From NCBI GenBank assembly GCA_028622995.1, contig JAJQJQ010000033.1:2840569-2904568 (forward strand): a DNA stretch of 64,000 nt. Reading direction: 5' to 3'. Under the pieces are notes generated by a model. The model searched no databases, was not told where the DNA came from, and saw only the letters and a list, made by a program, of their open reading frames with translations. Source of the DNA: Panagrolaimus kolymaensis (Eukaryota; Nematoda; Chromadorea; Rhabditida; Panagrolaimidae). Below, piece after piece: positions 25,362 to 34,944 of the stretch. A program made the translations under genes and the position numbers. Position 1 is the stretch's first letter; the number at the start of each line of letters is the position of its first letter.

Positions 25362-25930
25362 GGATGGATCTTTGGGTTGATGGATCTTTGGGTTGATGGA
25401 TCTTTGGGTTGATGGATCTTTGGGTTGATGGATCTTTGGGTTGATGGATCTTTGGGTTGATGGATCTTTGGGTTGATGGATCTTTGGGTTGATGGATCTT
25501 TGGGTTGATGGATCTTTGGGTTGATGGATCTTTGGGTTGATGGATCTTTGGGTTGATGGATCTTTGGGTTGATGGATCTTTGGGTTGATGGATCTTTGGG
25601 TTGATGGATCTTTAGGTTGATGGATCTTTGGGTTGATGGATCTTTGGGTTGATGGATCTTTGGGTTGATGGATCTTTGGGTTGATGGATCTTTGGGTTGA
25701 TGGATCTTTGGGTTGATGGATCTTTGGGTTGATGGATCTTTGGGTTGATGGATCTTTGGGTTGATGGATCTTTGGGTTGATGGATCTTTGGGTTGATGGA
25801 TCTTTGGGTTGATGGATCTTTGGGTTGATGGATCTTTGGGTTGATGGATCTTTGGGTTGATGGATCTTTGGGTTGATGGATCTTTGGGTTGATGGATCTT
25901 TGGGTTGATGGATCTTTGGGTTGATGGAAC
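25362..25930 (+). repeat. 16-bp minisatellite, about 35 copies
   Basis: Period 16, unit TTGATGGATCTTTGGG, almost perfect (one G-to-A variant near 25613). Because 16 is not a multiple of 3 and no frame has a stop, it creates a spurious minus-strand ORF of KIHQPKDPSTQRSINP repeats. Confidence 0.95.
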
Positions 25931-25944
25931 AAATTCGTCACTTC

Positions 25945-25965
25945 AAGGGGCGCGAAGCGCCCCTT
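25945..25965. repeat. Perfect GC-rich hairpin ending unit A1
   Basis: AAGGGGCGC-GAA-GCGCCCCTT: 9-bp perfect stem with a 3-base loop, strikingly GC-rich for this AT-rich sequence. The same hairpin is present in all four units. Confidence 0.9.
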
Positions 25966-26439
25966 TCATTCTTTTACTATAGATGTTTGGTATCAAAATG
26001 AAGTGCTCATTCTCCTTTATCTATGTGCCTATATTAATATACGTGGATCCCGTGTCACTGGTTCCTCTAAACACAGAAAAATTTATGGGAGGTTCCCATC
26101 CTATTAAAGTGGTTAGTAACTATCTTAAAACTAATAATATATCATTATTTAATGCTATTTATCATAATATCTTGGCTTTTTAACAATTAATTAGCATAAT
26201 TTAAAGTTTTTCGCGAAAATCTCAGTTTTTTGACTAAAACTTTTTTTCCATCCAATGGTTTAACTATGAACTTTTGTAACGACATGTAAAAATATATATG
26301 GAATTTGATTTTCCTTGCCGTTTTTCCAATAAAGCCTCTGGGTATTTCAAAATCTTCTGCACAAAATTATTTTAAGGTCCAATTTTTTTTTTCAAAAAAT
26401 CAATGAAAATTTTTTGCAACATGCATTTTCTCTTCCTTT

Positions 26440-26507
26440 GTCGCATTTGCTCAGTGGTGGAAGGCGGTGAACTTGCGAATGGATGAAAGTTCGAAACCTC
26501 TGCGATG
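26440..26507 (+). other. tRNA-like Pol III A/B-box segment in unit A2
   Basis: Same A-box and B-box-like motifs as in A1. Stems do not fold into a working tRNA. Confidence 0.4.
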
Positions 26508-27713
26508 TAAATAATTTTTTTGAATTTCTTTAACTATAAAATGGAGGGGAATATTATAATTAATTATAAAAATAATTTTTGGGTATATTTGGTTAATAAA
26601 TATAAGGATAATTATGGAAAATTAGCATATTTTTTATATTTTTGACCCCAAACAATTATAAAACAATGGAAATTATTTTTAAAAGGGTTTTAAATAAATT
26701 TTTGCATATTTATTTATGCAAAATATCGAAAATTTTGCATAATTATTTTTGTTTTACTTATAAAATGGTGGATAAATTTGGATATTCAAGTGAATTAAGG
26801 TTGATATTAGAGGAGTTTAGGTGGATATTTGAGAAAGTTTGTGTGGATTATCTCTCATGTTTTGGTGAATTTTTAATGGATCTTTTAACTGTTTTTGGTC
26901 TATTTTTATGGATCTTTTGGTGGATATTAGAAGAGCTACGGGTGGATATTTGACAAAGGTTGATCGATCTTTTGTTTTATTGATCTTTTGGGAAATGGAT
27001 GTTTGGATGGATGTTTGGATGGATCTTTATATACCTTTTGGTGGATTATGATGGATCCTCGGGTGGATTTTTTATGGATTTTTGGGTGGATTTTTATCGA
27101 TCTTTGAGTGGATTTTAAAAGATTTTTGGATGGATTTCAATGGTTTGGGTGGACTTTAATAGATCTTTTTATTGTATTTGGTGGATTTTAATGGACATTT
27201 GAAGAGCTTCAGGGTCCACGGGTGGAGAATCTTGGATCTTTTGGTTGATCGATCTTTGGGGTAATGTATCTTTGGTTGATCGATCTTTGGGTGGATGGAA
27301 CTTTTGGTGGATTTTCGATGGTTTTTGTGTTTATGGATTTTGGGTTTATGGATCTGTGAGTGGATTTTTATGGATTTTTACCGTTCTTTGAGTGGATTTA
27401 GAAAAATTCTTGGATTGATTTTGAATGATCCACGGGTTGATTTTTATGGATCTTCGGGTGGGTTATGATAGATCCTTCCGCGGAATTTGAATGATCCTTG
27501 AGTGAATTTCCATGGATCTTTCAACTGTTTTCGGTGGATTTTCGTGGATATTTTGGTGGATATTAGGAGAGCTTCGGGTGGATATTTGACTAAGGTTGAT
27601 CGATCTTTTGGTTGATCGATCTTAGGGTGGATGTATCTTTAGGTGGATTTTTATGGATCTCTTTACTGTTTTGGGTGTATTTCTCGGGATCCTTAAATGG
27701 ATGGATCCTTAAG

Positions 27714-28074
27714 TGGATGGATCTTTGGGTTGATGGATCTTTGGGTTGATGGATCTTTGGGTTGATGGATCTTTGGGTTGATGGATCTTTGGGTTGATGG
27801 ATCTTTGGGTTGATGGATCTTTGGGTTGATGGATCTTTGGGTTGATGGATCTTTGGGTTGATGGATCTTTGGGTTGATGGATCTTTGGGTTGATGGATCT
27901 TTGGGTTGATGGATCTTTGGGTTGATGGATCTTTGGGTTGATGGATCTTTGGGTTGATGGATCTTTGGGTTGATGGATCTTTGGGTTGATGGATCTTTGG
28001 GTTGATGGATCTTTGGGTTGATGGATCTTTGGGTTGATGGATCTTGGGGTTGATGGATCTTTGGGTTGATGGAA
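27714..28074 (+). repeat. 16-bp minisatellite, about 22 copies
   Basis: Same unit as in A1 (TTGATGGATCTTTGGG), with one variant (TCTTGGGG) near 28045. Confidence 0.95.
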
Positions 28075-28089
28075 CAAATTCGTCACTTC

Positions 28090-28110
28090 AAGGGGCGCGA
28101 AGCGCCCCTT
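28090..28110. repeat. GC-rich hairpin ending unit A2
   Basis: Identical to the A1 hairpin: 9-bp stem, GAA loop. Confidence 0.9.
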
Positions 28111-28894
28111 TCATTCTTTTACTATAGATGTTTGGTATCAAAATGAAGTGCTCATTCTCCTTTATCTATGTGCCTATATTAATATACGTGGATCCCGTGT
28201 CACTGGTTCCCCAGTACACAAGAAAAAACAGGGGTGCCTCCCTTCCCTTTCCAGATGAATGCCTAACATATTTATATGTTCTAGCACCATTATTAAGTGC
28301 TTAAAATCATTATTTCATGGCTTTCAACCTTTACATTAGTTAATAGTACGTTTTTAACGGTTTTTTGACTAAAACTTTTTTTCCAACTAAAGGTTTAAAT
28401 ATGAGATTCGAACTCGACGAATTTCAATATTTATCGAATAGGATTTTCCTTGCGATTTGTTAATAAGTAAGCTATAAATAGAGCAAACCGTCCGGCAGTT
28501 CGTTTTTTTGATGGTAAAAATTTTTTCAAAACTTTCAGCAAAAAAAATTTTCGCAACCTGCAAATTTTTTTCAAAGCAAAGGGAAGCAAATTTCTCTCAT
28601 CCTCTGCCATACAATTTTGAATCATTTTTTACTTCCTTAATTTTTCTCTATAAAAACTTTGAAAATGTTTACCATCAATTTCCAAATTTTATTAGCTTAT
28701 TTTTTATACAAATTATCGACTCATTTTTTAAATAAAGCATTTTTCACCAATTTTTTTGAGATCCTTTTTTTTAATCAAACCAAATATTTTTTCACCAAAT
28801 ATTTATCCAAATTTTGAATTAGCAATTCTCTTGAAAGAATTTGTTTGTTTTTTAAAAGTTTTGCGCATACCTTCAAAGTTCTACAAATCCCGAT

Positions 28895-29056
28895 AAAGCC
28901 ATGAAGCTTATGAAATTTTTTAAGTGGATCAATTAAAAAATATTTGTGTATCCTTTTTAAAGTTTAGAAGGATGTAAAGCCATGAAGCTTATGAAATTTT
29001 TTAAGTGGATCAATTAAAAAATATTTGTGTATCCTTTTTAAAGTTTAGAAGGATGT
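28895..29056 (+). repeat. 81-bp tandem duplication in B1
   Basis: Two adjacent copies beginning AAAGCCATGAAGCTTATG. Unit B2 has only one diverged copy, so the duplication happened after the B units separated. Confidence 0.85.
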
Positions 29057-29290
29057 TATTTATGGATATATTAGTGGATTTTCTCTCCTTTTTGGAAGAT
29101 TTTCGTATAGTTTTGGGATGATAAATTAAGAACAATAAGGTGGCGGATCTTTGAGAGGAAAATACGTAATCGGTTTTACTTTAATAACCATTTTCAAAAT
29201 CTGCCCTGTTACCATTTAATGGATCTATTGGTGGATTATCAGGGATCCTTGGATCATTAAGAATGATAGTAGGATCACCAATACCACATC

Positions 29291-29311
29291 AAGGGGCGCG
29301 AAGCGCCCCTT
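29291..29311. repeat. GC-rich hairpin ending unit B1
   Basis: Same 9-bp stem and GAA loop, preserved perfectly although the rest of B differs from A. Confidence 0.9.
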
Positions 29312-29431
29312 TTTTTTAAATTTTTCTTATGTGTTTGGTATCAAATTAAATGGAATTTTCTTTTATTGTTATGGCATATTTTATTGTTATGGTATACCTA
29401 TCTAATGTTAATTGACCCGTGGATCCACTGG

Positions 29432-30362
29432 TTCCCCAGTACACAAGAAAAAACAGGGGTGCCTCCCTTCCCTTTCCAGATGAATGCCTAACATATTTAT
29501 ATGTTCTAGCACCATTATTAAAGGTTAAAAATCATTATTTCACGGCTTTCAACCTATTAATTAGTTAATAACTCATTTTTCATGATTTTTCGCTGTATTT
29601 TGACTAAAACTTTTTTTCCAGCTAAAGGTTTAACTATGAGATTCGAACTCGACGAATTTCAATATTTATCGAATAGGATTTTCCTTGCGATTTGTTAATA
29701 AGTAAGCTATAAATAGAGCAAACCGTCCGGCAGTTCGTTTTTTTTGATGGTAAAAATTTTTTCAAAACTTTCAGCAAAAAAAATTTTCGCAACCTGCAAA
29801 TTTTTTTCAAAGGAAAGGGAAGCAAATTTCTCTCATCCTCTGCCATACAATTTTGAATCATTTTTTACTTCCTTAATTTTTCTCTATAAAAACTTTGAAA
29901 ATGTTTACCATCAATTTCCAAATTTTATAAGCTTATTTTTTATACAAATTATCGACTCATTTTTTAAATAAAGCATTTTTCCCCAATTTTTTTTAATCAA
30001 ACCAAATATTTTTTCACCAAATATTTACCCAAATTTTGAATTAGCAATTCTCTTGAAAGAATTTTTTGGTTTTTAAAAAGTTTTACAAAACCCTATAAAG
30101 CCAAGAAGCTTATTAAAATTTTTTAATGGATCATTTAAAAATGATTGGTGTATCTTTTTGAAAGTTTATAAGGATTTTATTTATGTAGATTATTGGTGGA
30201 TCAATAAGAAAGAAGTGTGGATCACTAATACCAGTTCAAGGGGCGCGAAGCGCCCCTTTTTTTTAAATTTTTCTTTTGTCGTATTTGGTATCAATTTAAA
30301 GGGAATTTTCTTTATTGTTATGGCATATCTAATTCATGTTAATTGACCCGTGGATCCACTGG
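29432..30362 (+). repeat. Array unit B2 (931 bp)
   Basis: Closely similar to B1 over its first ~600 bp, then shorter. Its last bases (GTGGATCCAC then TGG) abut the coding sequence of the interrupted gene and supply that gene's new stop codon. Confidence 0.85.
30238..30258. repeat. GC-rich hairpin ending unit B2
   Basis: Identical stem and loop to the other three units. Confidence 0.9.
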
Positions 30363-30968
30363 TGTCGAATGTATTCATCATAATCAACAGCTGGGGTTAA
30401 AAAATGAAAGGTTGATCGCTCATAAACTTGATAATAAAGTTGGTCCAAAATTTTTTGATGATCTAAGGAAAGCTGATACATGAGAGCTCGGTAATTATCA
30501 CTTTTTTCACTTTGAGAAATATCTGTTCGATAGAAGCTTTTCTGAAATATTACCCAATTTTAACGTTTTTGAAAGGCGCGAAATTATTACCAAAGCTCGT
30601 CGAAAAGTTAGTGAAACTTCAAAAGGTAAGACAGGGGCAATTTCTTCAAATGTCCGCCTTGAAAGTTGTGATTGATTTTTGAGATCTTCAATCCAATAAT
30701 GAAATAATTTTTGTACTCCCGTCGATTTGGTGTTAATCCATTCTTGAAGGGCTTCAATTAAATATTTTTCTTCTGCGAAATCGCTATTTGCAATCACAGA
30801 AAATTCTAATGCTGTTTGAGAATCCAATTTATTGGTAAACCAAATATTTGCATTATCCAAAATATTTGAATCAATTTGTTGAAAATCTGTTACAAGTGAA
30901 CCATAAATATTTTTTATTAAAAGCATCCAAAATAAAGCAACACTAGAAAGTTTAGGAGAAGACCACAT
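30329..30968 (-). CDS. Secreted protein with C-terminus altered by repeat insertion
   Basis: Exons 30968-30591 and 30541-30329 give 196 residues. The N-terminus, MWSSPKLSSVALFWMLLIKN, reads as a signal peptide. The rest is helical and polar with no recognised domain (motifs such as LFHYWIEDLKNQ and MYQLSLDHQKILDQLYYQVY). The last ten residues (QWIHGSINMN) are encoded by the end of repeat unit B2. Without the array the frame would continue into a host-derived tail ending KNEL at 23687. I infer an originally ER-luminal protein whose retrieval signal has been lost, so it may now be secreted or may be a decaying gene. No family recognised. Confidence 0.65.
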
Positions 30969-31662
30969 GATTGTCGCCGCCAATTTGTAAGGTTTATTTT
31001 TTCATCCAAAAAAATAATATACCTTTTTATATTTAAAAATAAAGGTTTTTTTTCAAAATAGTTTATTACATTTGTTTTCCAATAATCAAAAAATATTTTG
31101 TTTGACACATTACTTTAATAAATAAAAAACAACAGAGTGGAAACGAACGAAGAAATAAGTATGTAAGTAAGTAGTAACGTAACAATCATTTATAATAAAA
31201 AAAAATATGATTCAAACAAGGCGATGAAGAAGAAGAACAAAAAAATGAATCAAAAGTTTTTTTTAAAGAGAAACCAAAAAATAAATGAAAAGAAGTAAAA
31301 AACAAGTTTTATTTTTATTAAAAAATACATATAAATATGAATATGGAATTTATAACTTTTATTGGATTTATTTGTTGGAAAAATGGATTGAAAATTTTTT
31401 ATGAGCTTTTTTGCCTAGGTTTAAAAAAAATGGCTACTAAAGTATGATTAAATTGGTTAAGCGTCATTCTGCTTTTTTGTTCCAACAAAACATGATACTA
31501 AAAAAAAGATACAGCCAGCCTGCTTTAAAAAAAAAATGATTGACATTGTACCCGCCATTGTCAATTTTTGATAAAATATTTTAGATTGTTGCTCACATTT
31601 TTAAAGACCTCAATCAATTATAAATCCATTTTCCCAAAAATTTTCAAACAAACAAAAAATAA
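30969..31662. other. Intergenic spacer
   Basis: A-rich sequence between two minus-strand genes. It holds the promoter of the secreted-protein gene and the 3'UTR of the globin. No gene seen. Confidence 0.4.
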
Positions 31663-32738
31663 TTATGAAGGAGAAGTTGGACCTGTAGTTACAAGAGTTA
31701 AAAGTTGAATTCGAGGTGTACTGCAAATATGATTTGAATTATCTAATGGACGATGAGATGCTGCTCCAAGTCTATCCGAAATAAATGAAGATAAAAGCAT
31801 CCAAGCTCGAATGGTTTCACGATGCATTTTTCCTGGACCAACCCATTCAGATATTGATGTAACCACGGATTCACCAAATGAATCCCAATGTTTTGATTTT
31901 ATTGCAAATCCTTGATGTCCTTTTCCAATCATTTCCAACCATGGTTGCAAAGCCTTTTCCATATCAGTTAAATTTTCAACTGCGGTTTGAATTAAATCAA
32001 CAAAATATCGTTCATGTCGTGCAATGGCACTATAATCAACCATAAAAAGTGATTCTGCTGATTTTCCCGTCATTTTTTGATATATTGATTTTCCAATATG
32101 TGTTTTAGATACCCGTTGCCATGATTTCCTATAAATAAAATATATCAAATATTAAATATTGAAAATGCAAATAAATGCTCGATAGATTTTTGGAGTGAGG
32201 AAGTAAACTTTTTTGCTCATCATCTTCCATATAATAAATACAGTAATTTTATATCCAATTTATTCCCAATCAAAACAATATTTTTTTAGAAACAATGAGT
32301 CAGCTGATTTTGGAGTTTATCAAGATTTTTGGGCTTTCATTTTTGAAACTATACGCATTTTGAAAGTGAAAAATTTAATACAATTTTGTTAATTATATTT
32401 AGACATTATTCTTTTACCCTTTTTGTACTTACAAAAAAAGAGAAGTAATAAAATGCTTTTTGTCGTCATTACTATTTCTCACTCATTTGGTAATGGAATT
32501 ATTTTTCTTAGATACAAAAATTCAAAAACCAAATGATTTTTAAACTGTTTTGCTTAAACCCATAAACTTACTTGATAAGATTTTGCTGTTCAATGGATAA
32601 TAATGGGGCTTTCGGAGGAGCCGGAGATGCACTTCGACAACGTCTTAAAGGTCGAGGTGCAAGTGAATTTCCTCCTCTACTTGATGATGCGTTATTCATT
32701 GAACGTTTCTGGAATATATTTCTCAAAATAGCTGACAT
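31663..32738 (-). CDS. Nematode globin
   Basis: Exons 32738-32572 and 32128-31663 give 210 residues. A Ser/Arg/Pro-rich N-terminal extension of about 50 residues leads into the globin fold at LLSIEQQNLIKKSWQRV (A helix, split by the intron). A His in IARHERYFVDLIQ fits the distal E7 position and the His of IGKGHQGF fits the proximal F8 haem ligand. WDSFGESVVTSISEWVG and RAWMLLSSFISDRL correspond to the G and H helices. Nematodes have large families of such glb genes, often neuronal with proposed oxygen-sensing or redox roles; I cannot choose a member. The start at 32738 is the first ATG in frame; an N-terminal exon further upstream is possible. Confidence 0.82.
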
Positions 32739-33822
32739 TTTTCTTATAATATTTATTAATAATAATCAAAAGCCAAATCTTCTTTTCTCTTTTTTTAAGA
32801 AAAGTTAATGTGGAAGAAGATTAAAGCTTTTTATGCTTAAATCTATTATTCAAAAAATGAATAATAAGAATGCGAGAGAAACTATGAATAAAGGATGAAA
32901 TATGAGTTGTGTGCTTGTTACATTATCCAATAATAATCGAGGGAGACTTTCTTCTCACAACGTGAAGAACAATGTTTATAGAAAATGATGAGACGATGAT
33001 TATGATGAGATTATTTTTAAGGCAAACTTTGAAAGGTTTAAAACACAAAATAATAAAATAATAAAAGAAGCTCAACAAAAATGATGGAAATCTTTTAGCT
33101 TAAATGTTGTAAAAACACACAGAGATAAGGCTTTAGCTTCAGATGTCTCTTCTTCCATGAATTTTTTCATCGTCGTCAAGGGCGTTCCAAAAAAAAATAA
33201 ATGTTTTCAACAACATAAGCTTCTTCGAAAAAGCTATTATATGTCTCAAAGTAGTCAGGCTAAAAAAATACGACATAGTCATTTTTAAACACCTGGAAGA
33301 AGAGGAAGGAAAAAAAGAAATCCATGGCTTTCAAGAGTAAGGAAAGAATAATAAATGAAAGACTTTCTAAAAAAGTATATTGTATGATGACGCCAATAAG
33401 CTCTCTCATTTTCACGCGTAAACAAGCATATTAACATTCTATCCTTTAAATAAAGAAAAAGCAATTTTCTTCCGGACTAAATACTAAAAACTGATTTTCG
33501 ATAACAACAACTAACACGCCGCCATAAAAAAAAATGACTAAATTTGTCATGTGAACGAAAAATGAGAGTAAAGCTTATATTATTTGCGATATTTATGAAC
33601 ACAAAAAAGGTCAAAAATTAGATAATGAAAAGCTAATCTAAAGCTTATTCATTCTTGGATTCATTTTTATCTTTTTTCAAAAAACAAAAATAATCTCAAT
33701 TTGAAGTAAAGTCATTTTCATTTTCTTGTTGAATATTTCAAAAATAAAATGAAATAAAAAAGAGCAGAGAGAAAGAATAATGAAAAAAATGAAAAAAACA
33801 GCTGATGAAAAAAGAAGCATTA

Positions 33823-34330
33823 AAGGCAATCAGGCTTGGGCGGGAATGAAAACTCCGGGACGGGAATCCGGGAATCCGGGATTCCCGTAAAAAAGTCCGG
33901 GACGGAACGGGAATCCGGGAATGATCCGGGAATTCATAAAATGGTTAAAAACTATTTTTATGTCATTTTTTAATTTTTTTAAACCAAATGTTTTCTATTT
34001 TAAAAAAGAACAAAATGTATTAGACGCATTTTTTTTATAAAAATGACGTTTTAACCAATTGCGAATTTTAGCGTTAAATTTTTTTGAGAAAAAAGTATTT
34101 TTTTAGTAATAATTTGTCGGATATTCAAAAAGATTTGGTGATAATTCATGAAAATTTTAAAGAAAATTGTTACTGGAATGATAATATATACTCCTCTCTT
34201 TAGTCTTATTAATTCCGGATTCCGGACAGAAAATCCGGGAATCCGGGACGGGAATAATTTTCGAAAAAATGGTCCGGAATCCGGGAATCCGGAACACGAT
34301 CCGGGATTCCCGCCCAAGCCTGAAGGCAAT
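33823..34330. mobile_element. hAT-type MITE with 8-bp target duplication
   Basis: Element 33831-34322 (492 bp) is bounded by perfect 17-bp inverted repeats, CAGGCTTGGGCGGGAAT, and flanked on both sides by AAGGCAAT (33823-33830 and 34323-34330), an 8-bp target site duplication. TIRs starting CAGG and an 8-bp TSD are diagnostic of the hAT superfamily. Subterminal regions on both ends are packed with GGGAATCCGG-type repeats in both orientations, likely transposase-binding sites. No transposase ORF, so it is non-autonomous. Confidence 0.88.
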
Positions 34331-34840
34331 CAAAGCCATGCTTCATTTTTTTTTCAAAGCCTTTTTTGACACCAAAAAAAAAAGAAACACAAAAAATTGG
34401 GAAGCTTTTATAAAAGCTAATAAGCAAATGATGATTTTCAAAAAAGTTTATAAATTATTTTTATTTTGTATTTCAATATTTTTTGTTTCCTCTATTATCA
34501 TGTTCCTATTTTTTTACGATTAGGATACCCAAAACAATGGCGTCATTTGTTTTAGAAAAAATAGGAGACAACGACGATGATAGCCTTAAATGAATATAAA
34601 GAAAAAAAGAAAAGAAATTAGCTGCAGGAAGAAAAAAAAGAAGAAGAAAAGATGGGAAAAGCTGCTTTGCAAAATAATGCCGCCATAAATGAGTTGTCTC
34701 AATAGACTAAACTCAAAGCAAAGAAGAATGGAAAAAATGCAAGAGGAAGTTGTGAAGAAATTTAAGCAAAAAAAATTGTGGATACCCTAGGGTGTTGTTG
34801 ATTATCATTATCGTGTACTACAAAAATTTGAAGGACTTAC

Positions 34841-34944
34841 AAGAGTAATTTCAGGATGTAAATTATTTGGATTTGATAAACGATCATTATTATTGCCACT
34901 TGTGGGCTTGACAGATCGCATTGCTGTCATGGACGGAACTTTTT
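34841..34944 (-). other. Candidate exon, minus strand
   Basis: 104-nt open segment between a good acceptor (TTTTTAG) and a GTAAGT donor, reading VPSMTAMRSVKPTSGNNNDR and onwards with coding-like composition and two in-frame ATGs. It could be an upstream alternative exon of the globin gene, but I found no phase-compatible acceptor joining it to the globin exons. Confidence 0.3.

Larger units (their letters stand above)
23709..26061 (+). repeat. Array unit A1 (2353 bp)
   Basis: First long unit. It is nearly base-for-base identical to unit A2, differing by scattered substitutions and by 13 more copies of the internal 16-bp minisatellite. It contains a tRNA-like A/B box pair, then about 1 kb of degenerate GGTGGAT/GATCTTT-type repeats grading into the regular array. 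The 103-codon open frame in it is not convincing as a gene. Confidence 0.9.
26062..28206 (+). repeat. Array unit A2 (2145 bp)
   Basis: Near-identical copy of A1, shorter by 208 bp, which is exactly 13 minisatellite copies. This indicates a recent duplication followed by array contraction or expansion. Confidence 0.9.
28207..29431 (+). repeat. Array unit B1 (1225 bp)
   Basis: Diverged relative of the A units. It begins CCCCAGTACACAAG after TTCC and lacks the minisatellite. It contains an 81-bp tandem duplication (28895-28975 and 28976-29056) that accounts for part of its extra length over B2. Confidence 0.85.
23709..30362 (+). mobile_element. Helitron/Helentron-like non-autonomous tandem array (four units)
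   Basis: Four head-to-tail units each start TTCC and end CACTGG: 23709-26061, 26062-28206, 28207-29431 and 29432-30362. The first two are almost identical to each other; the last two form a second, related pair. All share the block around GACTAAAACTTTTTTTCCA, a downstream GATTTTCCTTGC block, and a terminal ~115 bp with a perfect GC hairpin and GTTTGGTATCAA. No transposase ORF, no terminal inverted repeats and no target duplication are seen, the outer flanks join as A^T, and the 3' end is CTGG (a CTRR match). Those traits, head-to-tail arrays and an internal minisatellite fit a non-autonomous Helitron-type element. Against it: the hairpin lies about 100 bp, not 10 bp, from the end, and the 5' end is TT rather than TC. 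Confidence 0.55.

Noticed and set aside
25612..25941. 109-aa minus-strand ORF of KDPSTQRSINPKIHQP repeats (and the 125-aa one at 27709-28086)
   Set aside because: It is the three-frame translation of a 16-bp minisatellite with no stop in the unit; no gene signals.
25362..28074. CRISPR-like regular repeats
   Set aside because: Period 16 without spacers, in eukaryotic DNA; a minisatellite.
30507..30983. Read-through ORF extending past the exon 1 donor of the secreted-protein gene
   Set aside because: A good GTAATA donor and TTTCAG acceptor remove 49 bases and keep a better frame.
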